DNA of 64,000 bases from Psychrobacter sp. Cmf 22.2 (GCF_001921745.1 NZ_MRYA01000001.1:620001-684000), one strand, 5' to 3'; shown: positions 1 to 10,091, numbered from the stretch's first letter. Numbers and translations are program-made. The notes: generated from the letters alone by a model not told the origin.

Positions 1-2861
1 TTTTTGTCGCCATAAGCGTCATCAACACGTGCCACACTTGGCCAGAACTTATGAGCACGGACGTAAGGCAGTGGGAACGCAGCGACATCACGGCTGTATG
101 GATGGGTCCATTCGCTATCAGTGATCATAGAAGCTGTATGCGGGGCATTAACCAATGGATTGTCTTCAAGTGTCCAACCGTCTTCGCCCGCTTTGGCTTT
201 CATCGCTTCGGCTTTGATAGATTTTAATGCATTGATAAAGCGATCTAGCTCTTCAACAGACTCAGACTCTGTCGGCTCAATCATCAAGGTGCCAGCTACT
301 GGGAAGCTCATTGTTGGCGCATGGAAGCCATAGTCCATCAAGCGTTTGGCGATATCGCTCTCGCTGATACCTGTCTCTTCTTTTAGTGGACGAATATCAA
401 TGATACATTCGTGTGCGACTTGACCATTTTTACCCGTGTATAGAACAGGGTAGTGGCCTTTTAACTGAGAGGCAACATAGTTGGCGTTTAAAAGTGCCAG
501 ATTGGTTGCTTTAAGTAAGCCATCACGGCCCATCATCGCGATATACATCCATGAGATCGGTAAGATACTCGCAGAACCATACGGTGCGGCAGATACTGCT
601 GAGCAGTCCTTTTGCGCATTATGGACTGGACTGATAGTGTGGTTAGCCATAAATGGCGCCAAATGCGCCTGCATACCGATAGGGCCCATACCAGGACCAC
701 CGCCACCATGTGGAATACAAAAAGTCTTGTGAAGGTTCATATGTAGGACGTCTGCACCAACGTCAGCCGGCTGCATGATACCAACCTGAGCGTTCATATT
801 AGCGCCATCCATATAGACTTGACCACCATGCTTATGGATGAGGTCACAAATCTTGCGAATGCCTTCTTCAAATACACCATGCGTTGACGGATAAGTAATC
901 ATCAAGGCGCCAAGGTGTTTGCTGTGTTCTTCACACTTAGCATTAAGATCATCTATATCTACGTTACCGTTGTCATCTGTTTTGACCACGACGACTTTCA
1001 TGCCCATCATCATCGCCGTCGCAGGGTTGGTACCGTGCGCTGATTGAGGAATGAGGCAAACATCACGATCTGTTTCGCCTAGTGATTCATGATAGCGACG
1101 AATTGCTAGCAGCCCTGCATACTCACCTGAAGCACCAGAGTTTGGCTGCATAGAGACATCATCAAAACCTGTAATGGCTTTTAGCTGCTCTTGTAAGCTA
1201 TCAATCATATCGATATAGCCACCGACTTGGTCACGCGGTGCAAAAGGATGCACGTTCGCAAATTCAGGCCAGGTAATAGGTAACATCTCACTAGTAGCGT
1301 TTAGCTTCATCGTACAGCTACCAAGTGGAATCATACTGCGGTTCATCGCCAAATCTTTATCTTCAAGCGATTTTAAGTAACGCAGCATTTCATGCTCGGT
1401 ATGATGCGAGTTAAATACAGGATGAGTCAGTATATCGTCTGTACGTAAATGCTCCGCATCTAAAGAGACAGAAGCCGCTTCAGGCAGATCATGTGACTTA
1501 TTAACAAATAATTGAGTTAAGACATTAAAGTCTTTCTCGTCACTGATTTCACTAAATGACACACCCAGTTTATTTTCACTCAAACGCCATAAGTTGTAGC
1601 CAACATTGTCTGCATTCTCAAAGATTTGTGTGGCAAGCTTTTCTGAGCCACAATCAACCACCACGGTGTCAAAAAACTGCTTATGAACGACATTTAGTTG
1701 ATTATCGCTATCTGCAGTGCTAATAACATCAGCAAAAGCAGTCGCAAACGCATGAATACGAGTAGCGATACGCTTTACACCGCTTGGGCCATGATAGACG
1801 GCATACATGCCAGCAAGGTTGGCAAGCAATACTTGTGAGGTACAGATATTTGAGTTGGCTTTTTCGCGGCGGATATGCTGCTCGCGAGTCTGTAACGCCA
1901 TACGCAGGGCAGTATTGCCTTGTGAGTCTTTTGAAACCCCAATGATACGACCAGGTGCGGAGCGTTTTGCTTTATCAGAGAATGCAAAATAGGCAGCGTG
2001 TGGACCACCAAAGCCCATAGGGATACCAAAACGTTGCGTGCTACCTAGGGCAAGGTCTGCACCCATATCAGCAGGTGACTTTAATAACACCAAGCTCATG
2101 ATATCGCTGACGACTGACGTGTAGGTCTTGTTTTGCTTAACAGCGCTAATAACGTCGGTTAAGTCTTTAACATCACCCTCGACACCGACATACTGGAATA
2201 AGGCACCAAAATAATCACCCGATTTGGCAGTCTCAAAATCACCAACGACGACTTCCCAACCAAAATACTTAGCACGAGTGTGGATGACATCTAGTGTTTG
2301 CGGGTAGATACGCTCATCAACAAAAAATTGGTTTGATTTGCTTTTACTCATACGCTTTGACATGGCCATCGCTTCTGCAGCGGCAGTCGCCTCGTCAAGT
2401 AGCGATGCACCAGCCAGCTCAAGTCCAGTAAGATCAATACAAACTTGCTGAAAATTAAGCAATGCTTCTAGACGACCTTGAGCGATTTCAGCTTGATAAG
2501 GCGTATAGGCAGTATACCAACCTGGATTTTCAAGCACATTACGCTGAATCACCGCTGGCATACGCACAGGCGAGTAACCTTGACCGATATAACTCTTATT
2601 GACTGTGATGTTGTCTGCCATAGTACGTAATTTGGCAAGTGCTGCATGCTCACTCATTGCAAGTGGCAAATCTAATTCTCTATGTATGCGTACTGGTTCA
2701 GGGACCGTATCATTAATAAAGCTTGCCATGTCTTTATAACCAATAGCACTTAGCATATCAGCTTGCTTGGCATCATTGGAACCTAAATGACGATAAACAA
2801 ATTCAGTTTCATTAAATAAACCTTTAAAAGTATCAAAGGTAGGTTTTTGAGAATTAGTCAT
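1..2861 (-). CDS. gcvP: Glycine dehydrogenase (decarboxylating), P protein; 3' end cut by window
   Basis: Pyridoxal-phosphate enzyme that decarboxylates glycine and passes the aminomethyl group to the lipoyl arm of GcvH. The reading frame is open from the ATG at 2861 to the left window edge, about 953 codons; the family is about 955-965 residues, so only the last few residues are missing. The PLP-lysine segment [20 protein letters not shown] reads clearly around 660-745, and the N-terminal half has the usual RHLG start and a SYIGQGY segment. It is the last gene of the gcvT-gcvH-nitroreductase-gcvP series and lies 145 bp after the nitroreductase. Regulation is probably by the glycine riboswitch far upstream if transcription reads through; no terminator is visible between the genes. 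Identity is very secure. Confidence 0.97.
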   Translation of the reverse strand, partial: MTNSQKPTFDTFKGLFNETEFVYRHLGSNDAKQADMLSAIGYKDMASFINDTVPEPVRIHRELDLPLAMSEHAALAKLRTMADNITVNKSYIGQGYSPVRMPAVIQRNVLENPGWYTAYTPYQAEIAQGRLEALLNFQQVCIDLTGLELAGASLLDEATAAAEAMAMSKRMSKSKSNQFFVDERIYPQTLDVIHTRAKYFGWEVVVGDFETAKSGDYFGALFQYVGVEGDVKDLTDVISAVKQNKTYTSVVSDIMSLVLLKSPADMGADLALGSTQRFGIPMGFGGPHAAYFAFSDKAKRSAPGRIIGVSKDSQGNTALRMALQTREQHIRREKANSNICTSQVLLANLAGMYAVYHGPSGVKRIATRIHAFATAFADVISTADSDNQLNVVHKQFFDTVVVDCGSEKLATQIFENADNVGYNLWRLSENKLGVSFSEISDEKDFNVLTQLFVNKSHDLPEAASVSLDAEHLRTDDILTHPVFNSHHTEHEMLRYLKSLEDKDLAMNRSMIPLGSCTMKLNATSEMLPITWPEFANVHPFAPRDQVGGYIDMIDSLQEQLKAITGFDDVSMQPNSGASGEYAGLLAIRRYHESLGETDRDVCLIPQSAHGTNPATAMMMGMKVVVVKTDDNGNVDIDDLNAKCEEHSKHLGALMITYPSTHGVFEEGIRKICDLIHKHGGQVYMDGANMNAQVGIMQPADVGADVLHMNLHKTFCIPHGGGGPGMGPIGMQAHLAPFMANHTISPVHNAQKDCSAVSAAPYGSASILPISWMYIAMMGRDGLLKATNLALLNANYVASQLKGHYPVLYTGKNGQVAHECIIDIRPLKEETGISESDIAKRLMDYGFHAPTMSFPVAGTLMIEPTESESVEELDRFINALKSIKAEAMKAKAGEDGWTLEDNPLVNAPHTASMITDSEWTHPYSRDVAAFPLPYVRAHKFWPSVARVDDAYGDK

Positions 2862-3006
2862 GACAATCCTTAATAGACTTGGTAAAAAAGTAATAAGTTA
2901 GGATAAAAAAGATGGCATAAAATTGAGAAAATAACTTTAGACCAGACACTTATTAAAGGGTTAAAAAATACGAGATAGACCGTATAAAGCTCGACAATAT
3001 ATAGGG

Positions 3007-3819
3007 TCAAACATAGTGAACAAACTGCTTTTGGTCGAAGCGAAACTGCGAGTGATAAATACCTTTGTCAGAACGCTCGCCTGCACCAATCATCATAACG
3101 ATATGGTGGTCATCGCCAAGGTTGAGCAGCTTTTTCATTGCGGGCTCGTCAAAACCACCCATCGGACAGCTATCAAACCCATGTGCCCGTAACGCTAGCA
3201 TTAAGTTTTCAGCAGCAAGCGCTGTATTGTTTGTCGCCCAGTTTTTGACATCTTCAAAGGTATAGTAAGGCGACTTTATTGGACCTTTTACTCGCCTAGC
3301 TACTTGCGTTGCGCCCCATTTAACGACAGAGATTGCGTTTATCGGACCACGCAAAAAGTCTGCTGTGACTACTTTGGTGTAGTAGTCCGTCACCTTTTTT
3401 GGTACAGGCTTATCAGGATACTCACGCAAAACCTGCTTAGCGTGATCATGCCAAATATCTGTACGTGCAACAACGGCAATCAAACGGGCAGATGTTTTTG
3501 CGGCATTTTGGTTCATACAGTTTTTAACAGCGCGTTTGCGGCTATCTGCGCTGTCAATCACATAAAACTCCCACGGCTGCAAGTTACTAGAGTTTGGCGC
3601 TAGCATTGCAAGTCGTAGGCATTCTGCGAGCACATCATCAGGAATAGGCGTATCAGTAAAGCGGCGTACCGAACGACGCGATTCTATAACTTGGCTAAAG
3701 GCTTGCAGTTGCGGAGTATAGCTTGGCGTTGCTAGATTGTCTGTTTTGCTTTTCTCTGCTCGCATCTTTGGCGCGTCGGCTGCATTGATATGGTTGTCGT
3801 TAATATCTGCTTGACTCAT
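3007..3819 (-). CDS. Nitroreductase family protein
   Basis: Predicted FMN-dependent NAD(P)H oxidoreductase of the nitroreductase fold, 270 residues. The family start motif SRRSVRRFTDTPIP lies near residues 48-61, followed by APNSSNLQPWEFYVI, which forms the FMN site; GFDSCPMGGFDEP near residue 210 is also typical. I chose the ATG at 3819 because GGAG sits six bases upstream; an in-frame TTG twelve bases earlier would add four residues and has no better ribosome site. The first 40 residues are polar and not part of the fold. The gene sits between gcvH and gcvP on the same strand, an unusual position in a glycine cleavage operon. The substrate cannot be read from the sequence; it could act on quinones, nitroaromatics or a flavin. 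Confidence 0.88.
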   Translation of the reverse strand: MSQADINDNHINAADAPKMRAEKSKTDNLATPSYTPQLQAFSQVIESRRSVRRFTDTPIPDDVLAECLRLAMLAPNSSNLQPWEFYVIDSADSRKRAVKNCMNQNAAKTSARLIAVVARTDIWHDHAKQVLREYPDKPVPKKVTDYYTKVVTADFLRGPINAISVVKWGATQVARRVKGPIKSPYYTFEDVKNWATNNTALAAENLMLALRAHGFDSCPMGGFDEPAMKKLLNLGDDHHIVMMIGAGERSDKGIYHSQFRFDQKQFVHYV

Positions 3820-4035
3820 ATAAAGCTCCAAAACGTCGCGTTAATAAAAAAAAGATAAAAATATAAGCAAAAAACAGGTAATAATAGGATGGTATAAATG
3901 GCGTAACACGATAGCCAGTTGGTTTTTTGATAAGGTTAACTATGTCTTATAAGACATAAGCAGACATCAGCTGACGCCAATATCTGCAGTTTTTTGATAG
4001 CTAGCGTAAGACGTTAGCATAAAAGCTTTAAAAAA

Positions 4036-4416
4036 TTATAGCTCGTTTTGATACTCTTCAGCCGTTAATAGTGCTTCGTAGTCATCCAAGTTGTCAGGTT
4101 TCATTCTAAAGAACCAGCCATCGCCATAAGGGTCTGAGTTGATGATTTCTGGATCATCTTCTAAACTTTCATTAATAGCAACGACTTCACCTGAGATAGG
4201 CGCATACACATCAGAGGCCGCTTTTACTGACTCTACCACTGAGATTTCATCATCAACGACGATAGTGTCACCAACTTCTGGTAACTCAACGAACACCACG
4301 TCACCAAGCAAGTCTTGGGCATGATCAGTGATACCAACGGTGATAGTACCGTCTTCTTCTAAACGTAACCATTCGTGGCTAGCGATGTATTTTAATTCTG
4401 CTGGAACATTGCTCAT
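4036..4416 (-). CDS. gcvH: Glycine cleavage system H protein
   Basis: Small lipoyl carrier protein, 126 residues, that shuttles the aminomethyl group from GcvP to GcvT and is reoxidised by lipoamide dehydrogenase. It begins [17 protein letters not shown] and contains the lipoylation segment [15 protein letters not shown], with the modified lysine in ESVKA near residue 63. The C-terminal [12 protein letters not shown] segment is also characteristic. The ATG at 4416 is preceded by AGGAGA at good spacing, while the reading frame stays open a further 25 codons that resemble nothing in the family. The gene follows gcvT by about 155 bp on the minus strand. Confidence 0.96.
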   Translation of the reverse strand: MSNVPAELKYIASHEWLRLEEDGTITVGITDHAQDLLGDVVFVELPEVGDTIVVDDEISVVESVKAASDVYAPISGEVVAINESLEDDPEIINSDPYGDGWFFRMKPDNLDDYEALLTAEEYQNEL

Positions 4417-4572
4417 GGTGTCTCTCCTAAATGATAGAGGCTGGTTAATAGAACATATAAAAAATAAGAGCCAATAATAGGCTGTGGTCAATCGACACTT
4501 TCAGCGTTGTTATCAAAAGTCTCGATTAACCCATAATCAAACAGTATTCGTTTAATTTAGTCAATATTAAAA

Positions 4573-5763
4573 TCAGTCGAACTGCTGTTTACCATTGCGT
4601 ACAAATGGTAGCTTAAGGACGCGTGCATCTACGAATTTACCTTTACCGCGTAAATCGATTTGCACTTTATCATCGTCTGATAAGCTAGCAGGGACACGGG
4701 CGATAGCGATAGAGCTTTTGAGGCTAGGGGAGAATGTGCCACTAGTGATAATGCCTTTTTGCTCGTTGTCCGCGCCTTGGTTGATGGTCACCTCCATCCC
4801 TTCACGCAAGACACCGCGAGTTGTCAATAGTAGACCAACTTGTTTCATTGCAGTGCCGTCTTCTTTTGCTTGCTTGCGCTGGTTGACCAAGGCTTCACGA
4901 CCAACAAAGTCGCGATCGTCTTTTAGAGCAAGTGTCCAGCCCATGTTACATTCGTAAGGGCTGATGCTCTCATCCATGTCATGACCATAAAGATTCATAC
5001 CAGCTTCTAGGCGTAGCGTATCACGTGCGCCAAGCCCAGCCGGTTTGATGCCATTGGCTTTTAATAGCTCAAAGAAAGCTGGCGCGTCATCAGCATGCAT
5101 AATGACTTCAACGCCATCCTCACCCGTATAACCAGTACGAGCGACAAACCAATCTGTACCCTCTATATCGGTAAGATCAGCACCAACGAAAGGTTTTAAT
5201 CCATCAAGAATAGCGCTCCAGCTTGGTTTGGCTTGAGCCAGTTTTGCGACTGCATTTGGCCCTTGGACGGCAAGCATAGCAAGCTCTGGACGCTCAGTAA
5301 TCGTCACATCAAAAGCGTCAGAAACTTTATTAAAGTGAGCGATGTTCTTATCGCGAGTGCCCGCATTTGATACAATACGATACTCAGTCTCATCAGCATT
5401 TATTAAGTAGACAATAAGATCGTCAATAATACCGCCTTGCTCATTCAGCATAGGAGAGTATAAAGCTTTACCGACTGTTTTTAGTTTATTGACATCGTTT
5501 GCCAGCAGTTTTTGTAACCATGCTTTGGCGTCTTGACCTTTGACATCAGCCACGACCATATGTGAGACATCAAACATGCCAGCATCAGTACGTACAGCCT
5601 CATGCTCTTCGATTTGCGAGCCATAATGAATTGGCAGCTCCCAGCCAGAAAAGTCCACCATCTTGCCATCACTATCGACGTGAGACTGGTATAGAGGAGT
5701 GTGCTGAGGGGCGTGGCTAGTATTTTCCTGAGAACTGGTATTTTGAGAATTAGTATCAGTCAT
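4573..5763 (-). CDS. gcvT: Aminomethyltransferase, glycine cleavage T protein
   Basis: Tetrahydrofolate-dependent aminomethyltransferase, 396 residues, releasing ammonia and methylene-THF from the GcvH-bound intermediate. Family signatures include [39 protein letters not shown] and [19 protein letters not shown]. The ATG at 5763 is chosen because AAGGAT lies just upstream. The first 25 residues are a Ser/Gln/Asn/Thr-rich extension before the family core starts at TPLYQSHVD, making it somewhat longer than the usual 365 or so. First gene of the glycine cleavage series, behind a tandem glycine riboswitch. Its ribosome binding site can pair with a sequence 30 bases upstream. Confidence 0.96.
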   Translation of the reverse strand: MTDTNSQNTSSQENTSHAPQHTPLYQSHVDSDGKMVDFSGWELPIHYGSQIEEHEAVRTDAGMFDVSHMVVADVKGQDAKAWLQKLLANDVNKLKTVGKALYSPMLNEQGGIIDDLIVYLINADETEYRIVSNAGTRDKNIAHFNKVSDAFDVTITERPELAMLAVQGPNAVAKLAQAKPSWSAILDGLKPFVGADLTDIEGTDWFVARTGYTGEDGVEVIMHADDAPAFFELLKANGIKPAGLGARDTLRLEAGMNLYGHDMDESISPYECNMGWTLALKDDRDFVGREALVNQRKQAKEDGTAMKQVGLLLTTRGVLREGMEVTINQGADNEQKGIITSGTFSPSLKSSIAIARVPASLSDDDKVQIDLRGKGKFVDARVLKLPFVRNGKQQFD

Positions 5764-5813
5764 AACAAATCCTTGTGTGTACGTCATCAGTCTTTTGTAA
5801 AAAGTACAAGGAT
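5764..5813 (-). promoter_or_regulatory. gcvT: Possible SD-sequestering hairpin of gcvT (riboswitch output)
   Basis: Read on the minus strand, ATCCTTGT (5813-5806) is perfectly complementary to ACAAGGAT (5776-5769), and the second copy holds the gcvT Shine-Dalgarno sequence. The loop is 29 nt. Such a helix would hide the ribosome binding site, which fits translational control by the upstream glycine riboswitch. The complementarity is seen directly; its use as the riboswitch output is inferred. Confidence 0.45.
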
Positions 5814-5936
5814 GATGAGCGTCATTACAGTAGCGAGAAGCAAGATTGCAAGGTGCAAACATTGCTCTAAAGGGTAGCACAAAAAATAAAGCAAGAAGCC
5901 AAACAGACGCATAATGTCCGTTTAAGCAAAAGCCCT

Positions 5937-6072
5937 ATCTGTCCTGTGACCTGAGATTTTCAACACGATAGCTATATGTTAGCAGTTATAACTTAATATG
6001 AGCACACAGTATCGTATTTTCTCCCCTTCGGTGGGTAAGGTGCCGTTGCTAGCGCCTTACCTCTCTCCAGAT
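5937..6072 (-). promoter_or_regulatory. Glycine riboswitch, aptamer 2 (gcvT-proximal)
   Basis: Minus-strand reading starts with ATCTGGAGAGAG and ends with CTCAGGTCACAGGACAGAT; ATCTG and CAGAT (6072-6068 and 5941-5937) form the P1 helix. The conserved ACCGAAGG core is at 6032-6025, and AATCTCAGG with AGGACAG follow as in the glycine aptamer consensus. It is the second of two aptamers before gcvT. Known members of this class bind glycine cooperatively and usually turn on glycine cleavage genes; the match to position and target gene makes the call strong. Confidence 0.9.
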
Positions 6073-6138
6073 TTGTTATGTCGCTTGTGTATGATTGCAA
6101 AATTAAAATAAAAAATGCAAATAGACAACGAGGGACAT

Positions 6139-6267
6139 GCGTTTTTCAGTCCTTTTACCTGAGCGATTGGCAGGGTAGATGCGCCTTCGGTGGTCGTATG
6201 ACAGTATCAGTAACGCCTTATAAATATAAGGGCTCATACTGCTAAATGACTCTCTCCTGAAAAACGC
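6139..6267 (-). promoter_or_regulatory. Glycine riboswitch, aptamer 1 (promoter-proximal)
   Basis: On the minus strand the element opens with GCGTTTTTCAGGAGAGAG and closes with CTCAGGTAAAAGGACTGAAAAACGC by position; the ends (6267-6257 and 6149-6139) pair perfectly over 11 bp to make a strong P1 helix. The core ACCGAAGG is at 6191-6184. It is 66 nt from aptamer 2, a much longer linker than is usual for tandem glycine riboswitches. The promoter should lie to the right of 6267, in the divergent region before ycgL. Confidence 0.9.
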
Positions 6268-6566
6268 TTTTATTATGAAAGGTTAGGCACGCTTTTACAA
6301 GTCATCAATGGGATTAATACCAATAATTTTATAAAAACCTAATATTTTGGTAGGTTGACAGACGGATGCTTATAAATTAAAAATCAGGTCTGAGTAACGT
6401 TTCAATGAAGACACACACTAAGCGCTAAATAAAGTTGCCTATACTAAAAGTCACTATTGATAACAAGTCATACCGTGATAGGCTATAATTCTATTATTCA
6501 TAAGCATTTTTTATGTCAGTTTTGATGTGTGATTTGCTTTCATTTTTCGTGTTAGATAGGTGTTTT

Positions 6567-6887
6567 ATGCATTGTGATATTTATAAGTTTCCCAAACATG
6601 ACGATATGTATGTCTACATTGCTCGTCCAGACTACCCTGATGACACCGACGAAATTAAAGATTGGTTAAGTGTATTGCCAAAAGACTTTAGAGCCAGTTT
6701 GGGGGTGAGCAAATTTGTTATGCATTTAGATTTAGAGACAACGCCAACGCTTGCTCGCGTTGATAAAAAGGATGTATTGGCAAAACTAAAATCCCAAGGG
6801 TATTTTGTTCAAATGCCGCCACAAGATGTGATGCGCCGTCAAGCAGAGTTGCGTGCTCGTGAGTCTCAAGACAATATTTACGATTGA
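6567..6887 (+). CDS. YcgL domain protein
   Basis: Small protein of 106 residues matching the YcgL family found across gammaproteobacteria. Typical parts are MHCDIYKFPKHDDMYVYI at the start, the acidic DWLSVLPKDFRASLG segment, and KLKSQGYFVQMPPQ at the end. The family fold is known but its biochemical role is not established; no catalytic residues can be named. I chose the ATG at 6567, where the family begins; an AGG lies about nine bases upstream. The frame stays open upstream but that part does not resemble the family. It is read divergently from the glycine cleavage operon, with about 300 bp between it and the riboswitch. Confidence 0.85.
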   Translation: MHCDIYKFPKHDDMYVYIARPDYPDDTDEIKDWLSVLPKDFRASLGVSKFVMHLDLETTPTLARVDKKDVLAKLKSQGYFVQMPPQDVMRRQAELRARESQDNIYD

Positions 6888-7097
6888 GTATCTATATCGT
6901 GATAAACTAATCACCTATCAAGCTTGTATATCGATGCTAAGCGGTCAGTCGATTAGATGACTATTTGGTTATTGTTTTTTTAGTTAGTAATTCTTTAAAT
7001 AGTGATTTTGCTACTAGCTGTAAGATCATTGTCATTGATTTACAAACCAAGCGACTGATAAACCGAGCAACTTATAAACTTAGGTAACTAAACACGC

Positions 7098-7739
7098 ATG
7101 GACTGGTTAAAAAGTATCTTAGAAAGCTTACCTCTAGAAAAGCTTAGCGACCTTCTTGGTGAGATTGTCATTTGGTGGAGTCAGATGGTTAAAGATGTGC
7201 CGCCTGCTGATTTGCCAATGTACGCATACCTTGGCGGCTCTATTATAGTATTGCTACTTTGGATATTGGTGGCACGTATGTTGCCGCGTCCATTAGGTGG
7301 CATGAGCTGGATGGTCCTATTTGCTGTTCTCTTGGCGCCAGGGACTGCACTGAGCGATCCTAGTGTTATTGCACCGGCAAGCATCAGCGTGGTCTATGCT
7401 ATTATGATGAAAGATATGGTAGGCGCTATCACCAATTCGTTACCCGTTCTAATAGTATTGGTCGCCGGTTTATTCGTAGGTTTTGTCTGGCAGCTTATTC
7501 GCGGGGCTTTTGAGTCAAGTTTGGATAGAGCCCGTCATCGTAGCGCTGAAGACACACAAGCAAACCTGCAGCTGGCAACGGGTAATTATATAGGCGAAAA
7601 AAGTAGTACAGGCGAGTTAAGTAACGGCTCTTTACCAGTGAATACCCCAGTGAGTGATAACACTACGACCAAAGATTCTCTTAGCACTAAAAATGAGGAA
7701 GCTGCTAAAGGCAGTTCAGTCAATCTAGATAAGAGATAA
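7098..7739 (+). CDS. Conserved membrane protein of unknown function
   Basis: A 213-residue protein I do not recognise by function. Residues 1-35 form an amphipathic start. About four hydrophobic segments follow, near residues 41-60 (YAYLGGSIIVLLLWILVARM), 68-84, 88-105 and 115-135. After residue 140 the protein becomes polar, with many Ser, Thr, Asn and Lys residues, and looks like a disordered cytoplasmic or periplasmic tail. It lies before the MoxR/VWA pair on the same strand but is separated from it by a good terminator, so it is probably its own unit. No family signature, binding motif or signal peptide cleavage site is visible. Confidence 0.7.
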   Translation: MDWLKSILESLPLEKLSDLLGEIVIWWSQMVKDVPPADLPMYAYLGGSIIVLLLWILVARMLPRPLGGMSWMVLFAVLLAPGTALSDPSVIAPASISVVYAIMMKDMVGAITNSLPVLIVLVAGLFVGFVWQLIRGAFESSLDRARHRSAEDTQANLQLATGNYIGEKSSTGELSNGSLPVNTPVSDNTTTKDSLSTKNEEAAKGSSVNLDKR

Positions 7740-7814
7740 TAACTTTTAACTGGTAACGATTATAAGTTTTAAAAGCTCTATAGAGATATAAGATAGAGAC
7801 TAAGTAACATGATA

Positions 7815-7841
7815 AAAGACACCTATGCGTGTCTTTTTTTT
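7815..7841 (+). terminator. Rho-independent terminator after the membrane protein gene
   Basis: AAAGACAC at 7815-7822 pairs with GTGTCTTT at 7829-7836 around a six-base loop, followed by a run of T. It closes the membrane protein gene and separates it from the MoxR gene. Confidence 0.85.
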
Positions 7842-7989
7842 GGTCATAGATTTGTTTTATAGCCCTAAATTGTTTGAGCTTCACTAGTGACTGCGACGCA
7901 TGAGTATTTGGGCATTGAGATATGCTGTGCTAATCTAAACCATTAATTTTCTATAATTTCACATTGATAACAACGACAGAGATTTGACC

Positions 7990-8856
7990 ATGAGCACTGA
8001 GAATAAGACTGCAAAACCGAGCTTTACAGGCACCAAAAGCTATATTGCCACTGATGATCTGCAACTGGCAGTTAATGCAGCGATGACGTTACAAAAGCCG
8101 CTGCTGATTAAAGGTGAGCCTGGCACGGGTAAAACGCTACTTGCAGAAGAAGTGGCTAACAGCTTAGGTATGCCGCTTATTACTTGGCACATCAAATCGA
8201 CTACTAAAGCTGAGCAGGGATTGTATGAGTACGATGCAGTATCGCGCTTGCGTGATTCGCAGTTAGGGGATGATAAAGTATATGAGATTGGCAACTACAT
8301 CAAGCCTGGTAAGCTTTGGGAGGCTTTCACCAGTAAAGAGCGCAGCGTGCTCCTCATCGATGAAGTGGATAAAGCAGATATCGAGTTTCCTAATGATTTG
8401 CTGCATGAACTCGATAAAATGTCTTTTTATGTTTATGAGACAGGCGAGACCATTACTGCCGAGCAGCGTCCAGTCGTCATTATTACTTCAAACAATGAAA
8501 AAGAGCTGCCAGACGCGTTTTTGCGTCGTTGCTTTTTTCATTATATCGACTTCCCAGAAGAGCAAACCATGCGCCAAATTATTGAAGTGCATTTCCCAAA
8601 TATCCAAGAAAAGCTGGTCAACGATGCGCTCGATATCTTTTATAAACTGCGTAATATTCAAGGACTCAAAAAACCACCATCAACCTCAGAGTTGGTCGAT
8701 TGGTTAACTTTACTGCTGGCTGATGATATGGCACAAGAAGAATTAGAAGAAAATCTGCGTGGAGAGAAGTCCATTCCGCCTCTATACGGTGCACTGCTAA
8801 AGAATGAAGCTGATGTCAATTTATTACAGCGTTTTGCTAATATGATGCGCCGCTAA
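7990..8856 (+). CDS. MoxR-type AAA+ ATPase
   Basis: AAA+ ATPase of the MoxR class, 288 residues, expected to act as a chaperone that matures metal enzymes or other complexes together with a VWA-domain partner. Walker A is GEPGTGKT near residues 42-49, Walker B is VLLIDEVDKAD near 119-129, sensor 1 is VIITSNNEKE near 160, and the arginine-finger region DAFLRRC follows. The C-terminal lid domain has the PSTSELVDWL motif. I take the ATG at 7990; a TTG two codons earlier is possible. The next gene begins 11 bp later, so the two are almost certainly cotranscribed. The client of the pair is not evident from the neighbours. Confidence 0.92.
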   Translation: MSTENKTAKPSFTGTKSYIATDDLQLAVNAAMTLQKPLLIKGEPGTGKTLLAEEVANSLGMPLITWHIKSTTKAEQGLYEYDAVSRLRDSQLGDDKVYEIGNYIKPGKLWEAFTSKERSVLLIDEVDKADIEFPNDLLHELDKMSFYVYETGETITAEQRPVVIITSNNEKELPDAFLRRCFFHYIDFPEEQTMRQIIEVHFPNIQEKLVNDALDIFYKLRNIQGLKKPPSTSELVDWLTLLLADDMAQEELEENLRGEKSIPPLYGALLKNEADVNLLQRFANMMRR

Positions 8857-8867
8857 GGTTAAACACT

Positions 8868-10091
8868 ATGTTTATCAAACTATTTTATACCCTGCGGACT
8901 TATGGTGTGCCAGTCAGCACGCGCGAGCTACTTGATTTAAATGCCGCGTTAGATCAGGGTTTGATGATGCAGCCGCATCCTGAGAATCCAGCGCTGTCTA
9001 CCTTTGCCAGCCGCGAAGACATGTATCGTCTTATTCGGCTATGCATGGTCAAAGATGAGCGCCATTTTGACAAGTTTGACCGCGCCATGGCAGATTATTT
9101 TGAAGGAATTGATAGCTTAGACATTGATGACTTAATGGCAAAGTTGACGGACGTTCCAAAAGAGTGGCTCGATCTCAAGCTAGATCCAAAGAATCTAACC
9201 GAAGAGCAGCGACGCTTATTAAAAAAATATGGCTCGCTTGAGGAGCTAATGAAAGCACTTGAGGAGCGCCTAAAGGAGCAAAAAGAGCGACATCAAGGCG
9301 GCAGCAAATGGGTCGGCACAGGTGGTAGCTCACCATTTGGTGCTTATGGGGATCATCCAGAAGGCGTACGCGTCGGAGGGGAATCACGCAAACGTAGTGC
9401 AGCCAAAGTCTGGGAGCAGCGTAAATACCGCAATCTTGATGACGATAACCTGCTCGGTACTCGTCAGATTCAGATGGCACTGCGCAATTTGCGTCAATTT
9501 GCGCGCACTGGTAGTGCTGATGAACTTGACATCAAAGAGACAATCAAGCGTACTGCTAAAAAAGGCGTACTCGATATTCATATGCAAGCGGAGCGTCGCA
9601 ACCGTGTAAAAGTACTGATGCTATTTGATGTGGGTGGCAGTATGGATATTCATGTGGAAGCACTAGAAAAGTTGTTTTCTGCCGCAAAAAATGAATTTAA
9701 AACATTAGAGTTCTTTTACTTTCATAACTGTCTTTACGATTATGTTTGGAAAGACAATAATCGCCGTCATAGTGCGCCAATGCCAACTTTTGAGCTACTA
9801 AACACCTATGGTCGTGAGTATCGAGTGATATTCGTCGGTGATGCATCTATGTCACCTTATGAATTGTTTTCAGTCGGTGGTAGTGTCGAATATATGAACA
9901 ACGAAGCGGGTGTCGTATGGTTAAAAAGAGTACTGGCTCACTTCGATAGAGTCGCCTGGTTAAATCCTGAAACTCCAGCTTATTGGAAATATACCCAAAC
10001 TATTGGTGAAATCAAAAAGTTGTTCAATGATCAGATGTATCCTATGACATTGCATGGTGTGGAGGACATGACTGCTTACTTAGCCCGTTAA
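8868..10091 (+). CDS. VWA-domain protein, CoxE-like partner of MoxR ATPase
   Basis: A 407-residue protein with a C-terminal von Willebrand type A domain, of the kind that pairs with MoxR ATPases. The N-terminal 200 residues are helical and charged, with an EERLKEQKERHQGG stretch and a Gly-rich segment around 145-170. The metal-site motif, near residue 254, reads FDVGGSMD instead of the classical DxSxS, so one serine is replaced by glycine; I recall this form in uncharacterised VWA proteins that accompany MoxR, so it may still bind metal. It starts 11 bp after the ATPase and is followed by a strong terminator. The pair likely works as one cytoplasmic complex. Confidence 0.88.
   Translation: MFIKLFYTLRTYGVPVSTRELLDLNAALDQGLMMQPHPENPALSTFASREDMYRLIRLCMVKDERHFDKFDRAMADYFEGIDSLDIDDLMAKLTDVPKEWLDLKLDPKNLTEEQRRLLKKYGSLEELMKALEERLKEQKERHQGGSKWVGTGGSSPFGAYGDHPEGVRVGGESRKRSAAKVWEQRKYRNLDDDNLLGTRQIQMALRNLRQFARTGSADELDIKETIKRTAKKGVLDIHMQAERRNRVKVLMLFDVGGSMDIHVEALEKLFSAAKNEFKTLEFFYFHNCLYDYVWKDNNRRHSAPMPTFELLNTYGREYRVIFVGDASMSPYELFSVGGSVEYMNNEAGVVWLKRVLAHFDRVAWLNPETPAYWKYTQTIGEIKKLFNDQMYPMTLHGVEDMTAYLAR

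Noticed and set aside
3820..3831. Earlier TTG start for the nitroreductase
   Set aside because: The ATG at 3819 has GGAG at ideal spacing; the extra four residues match nothing.
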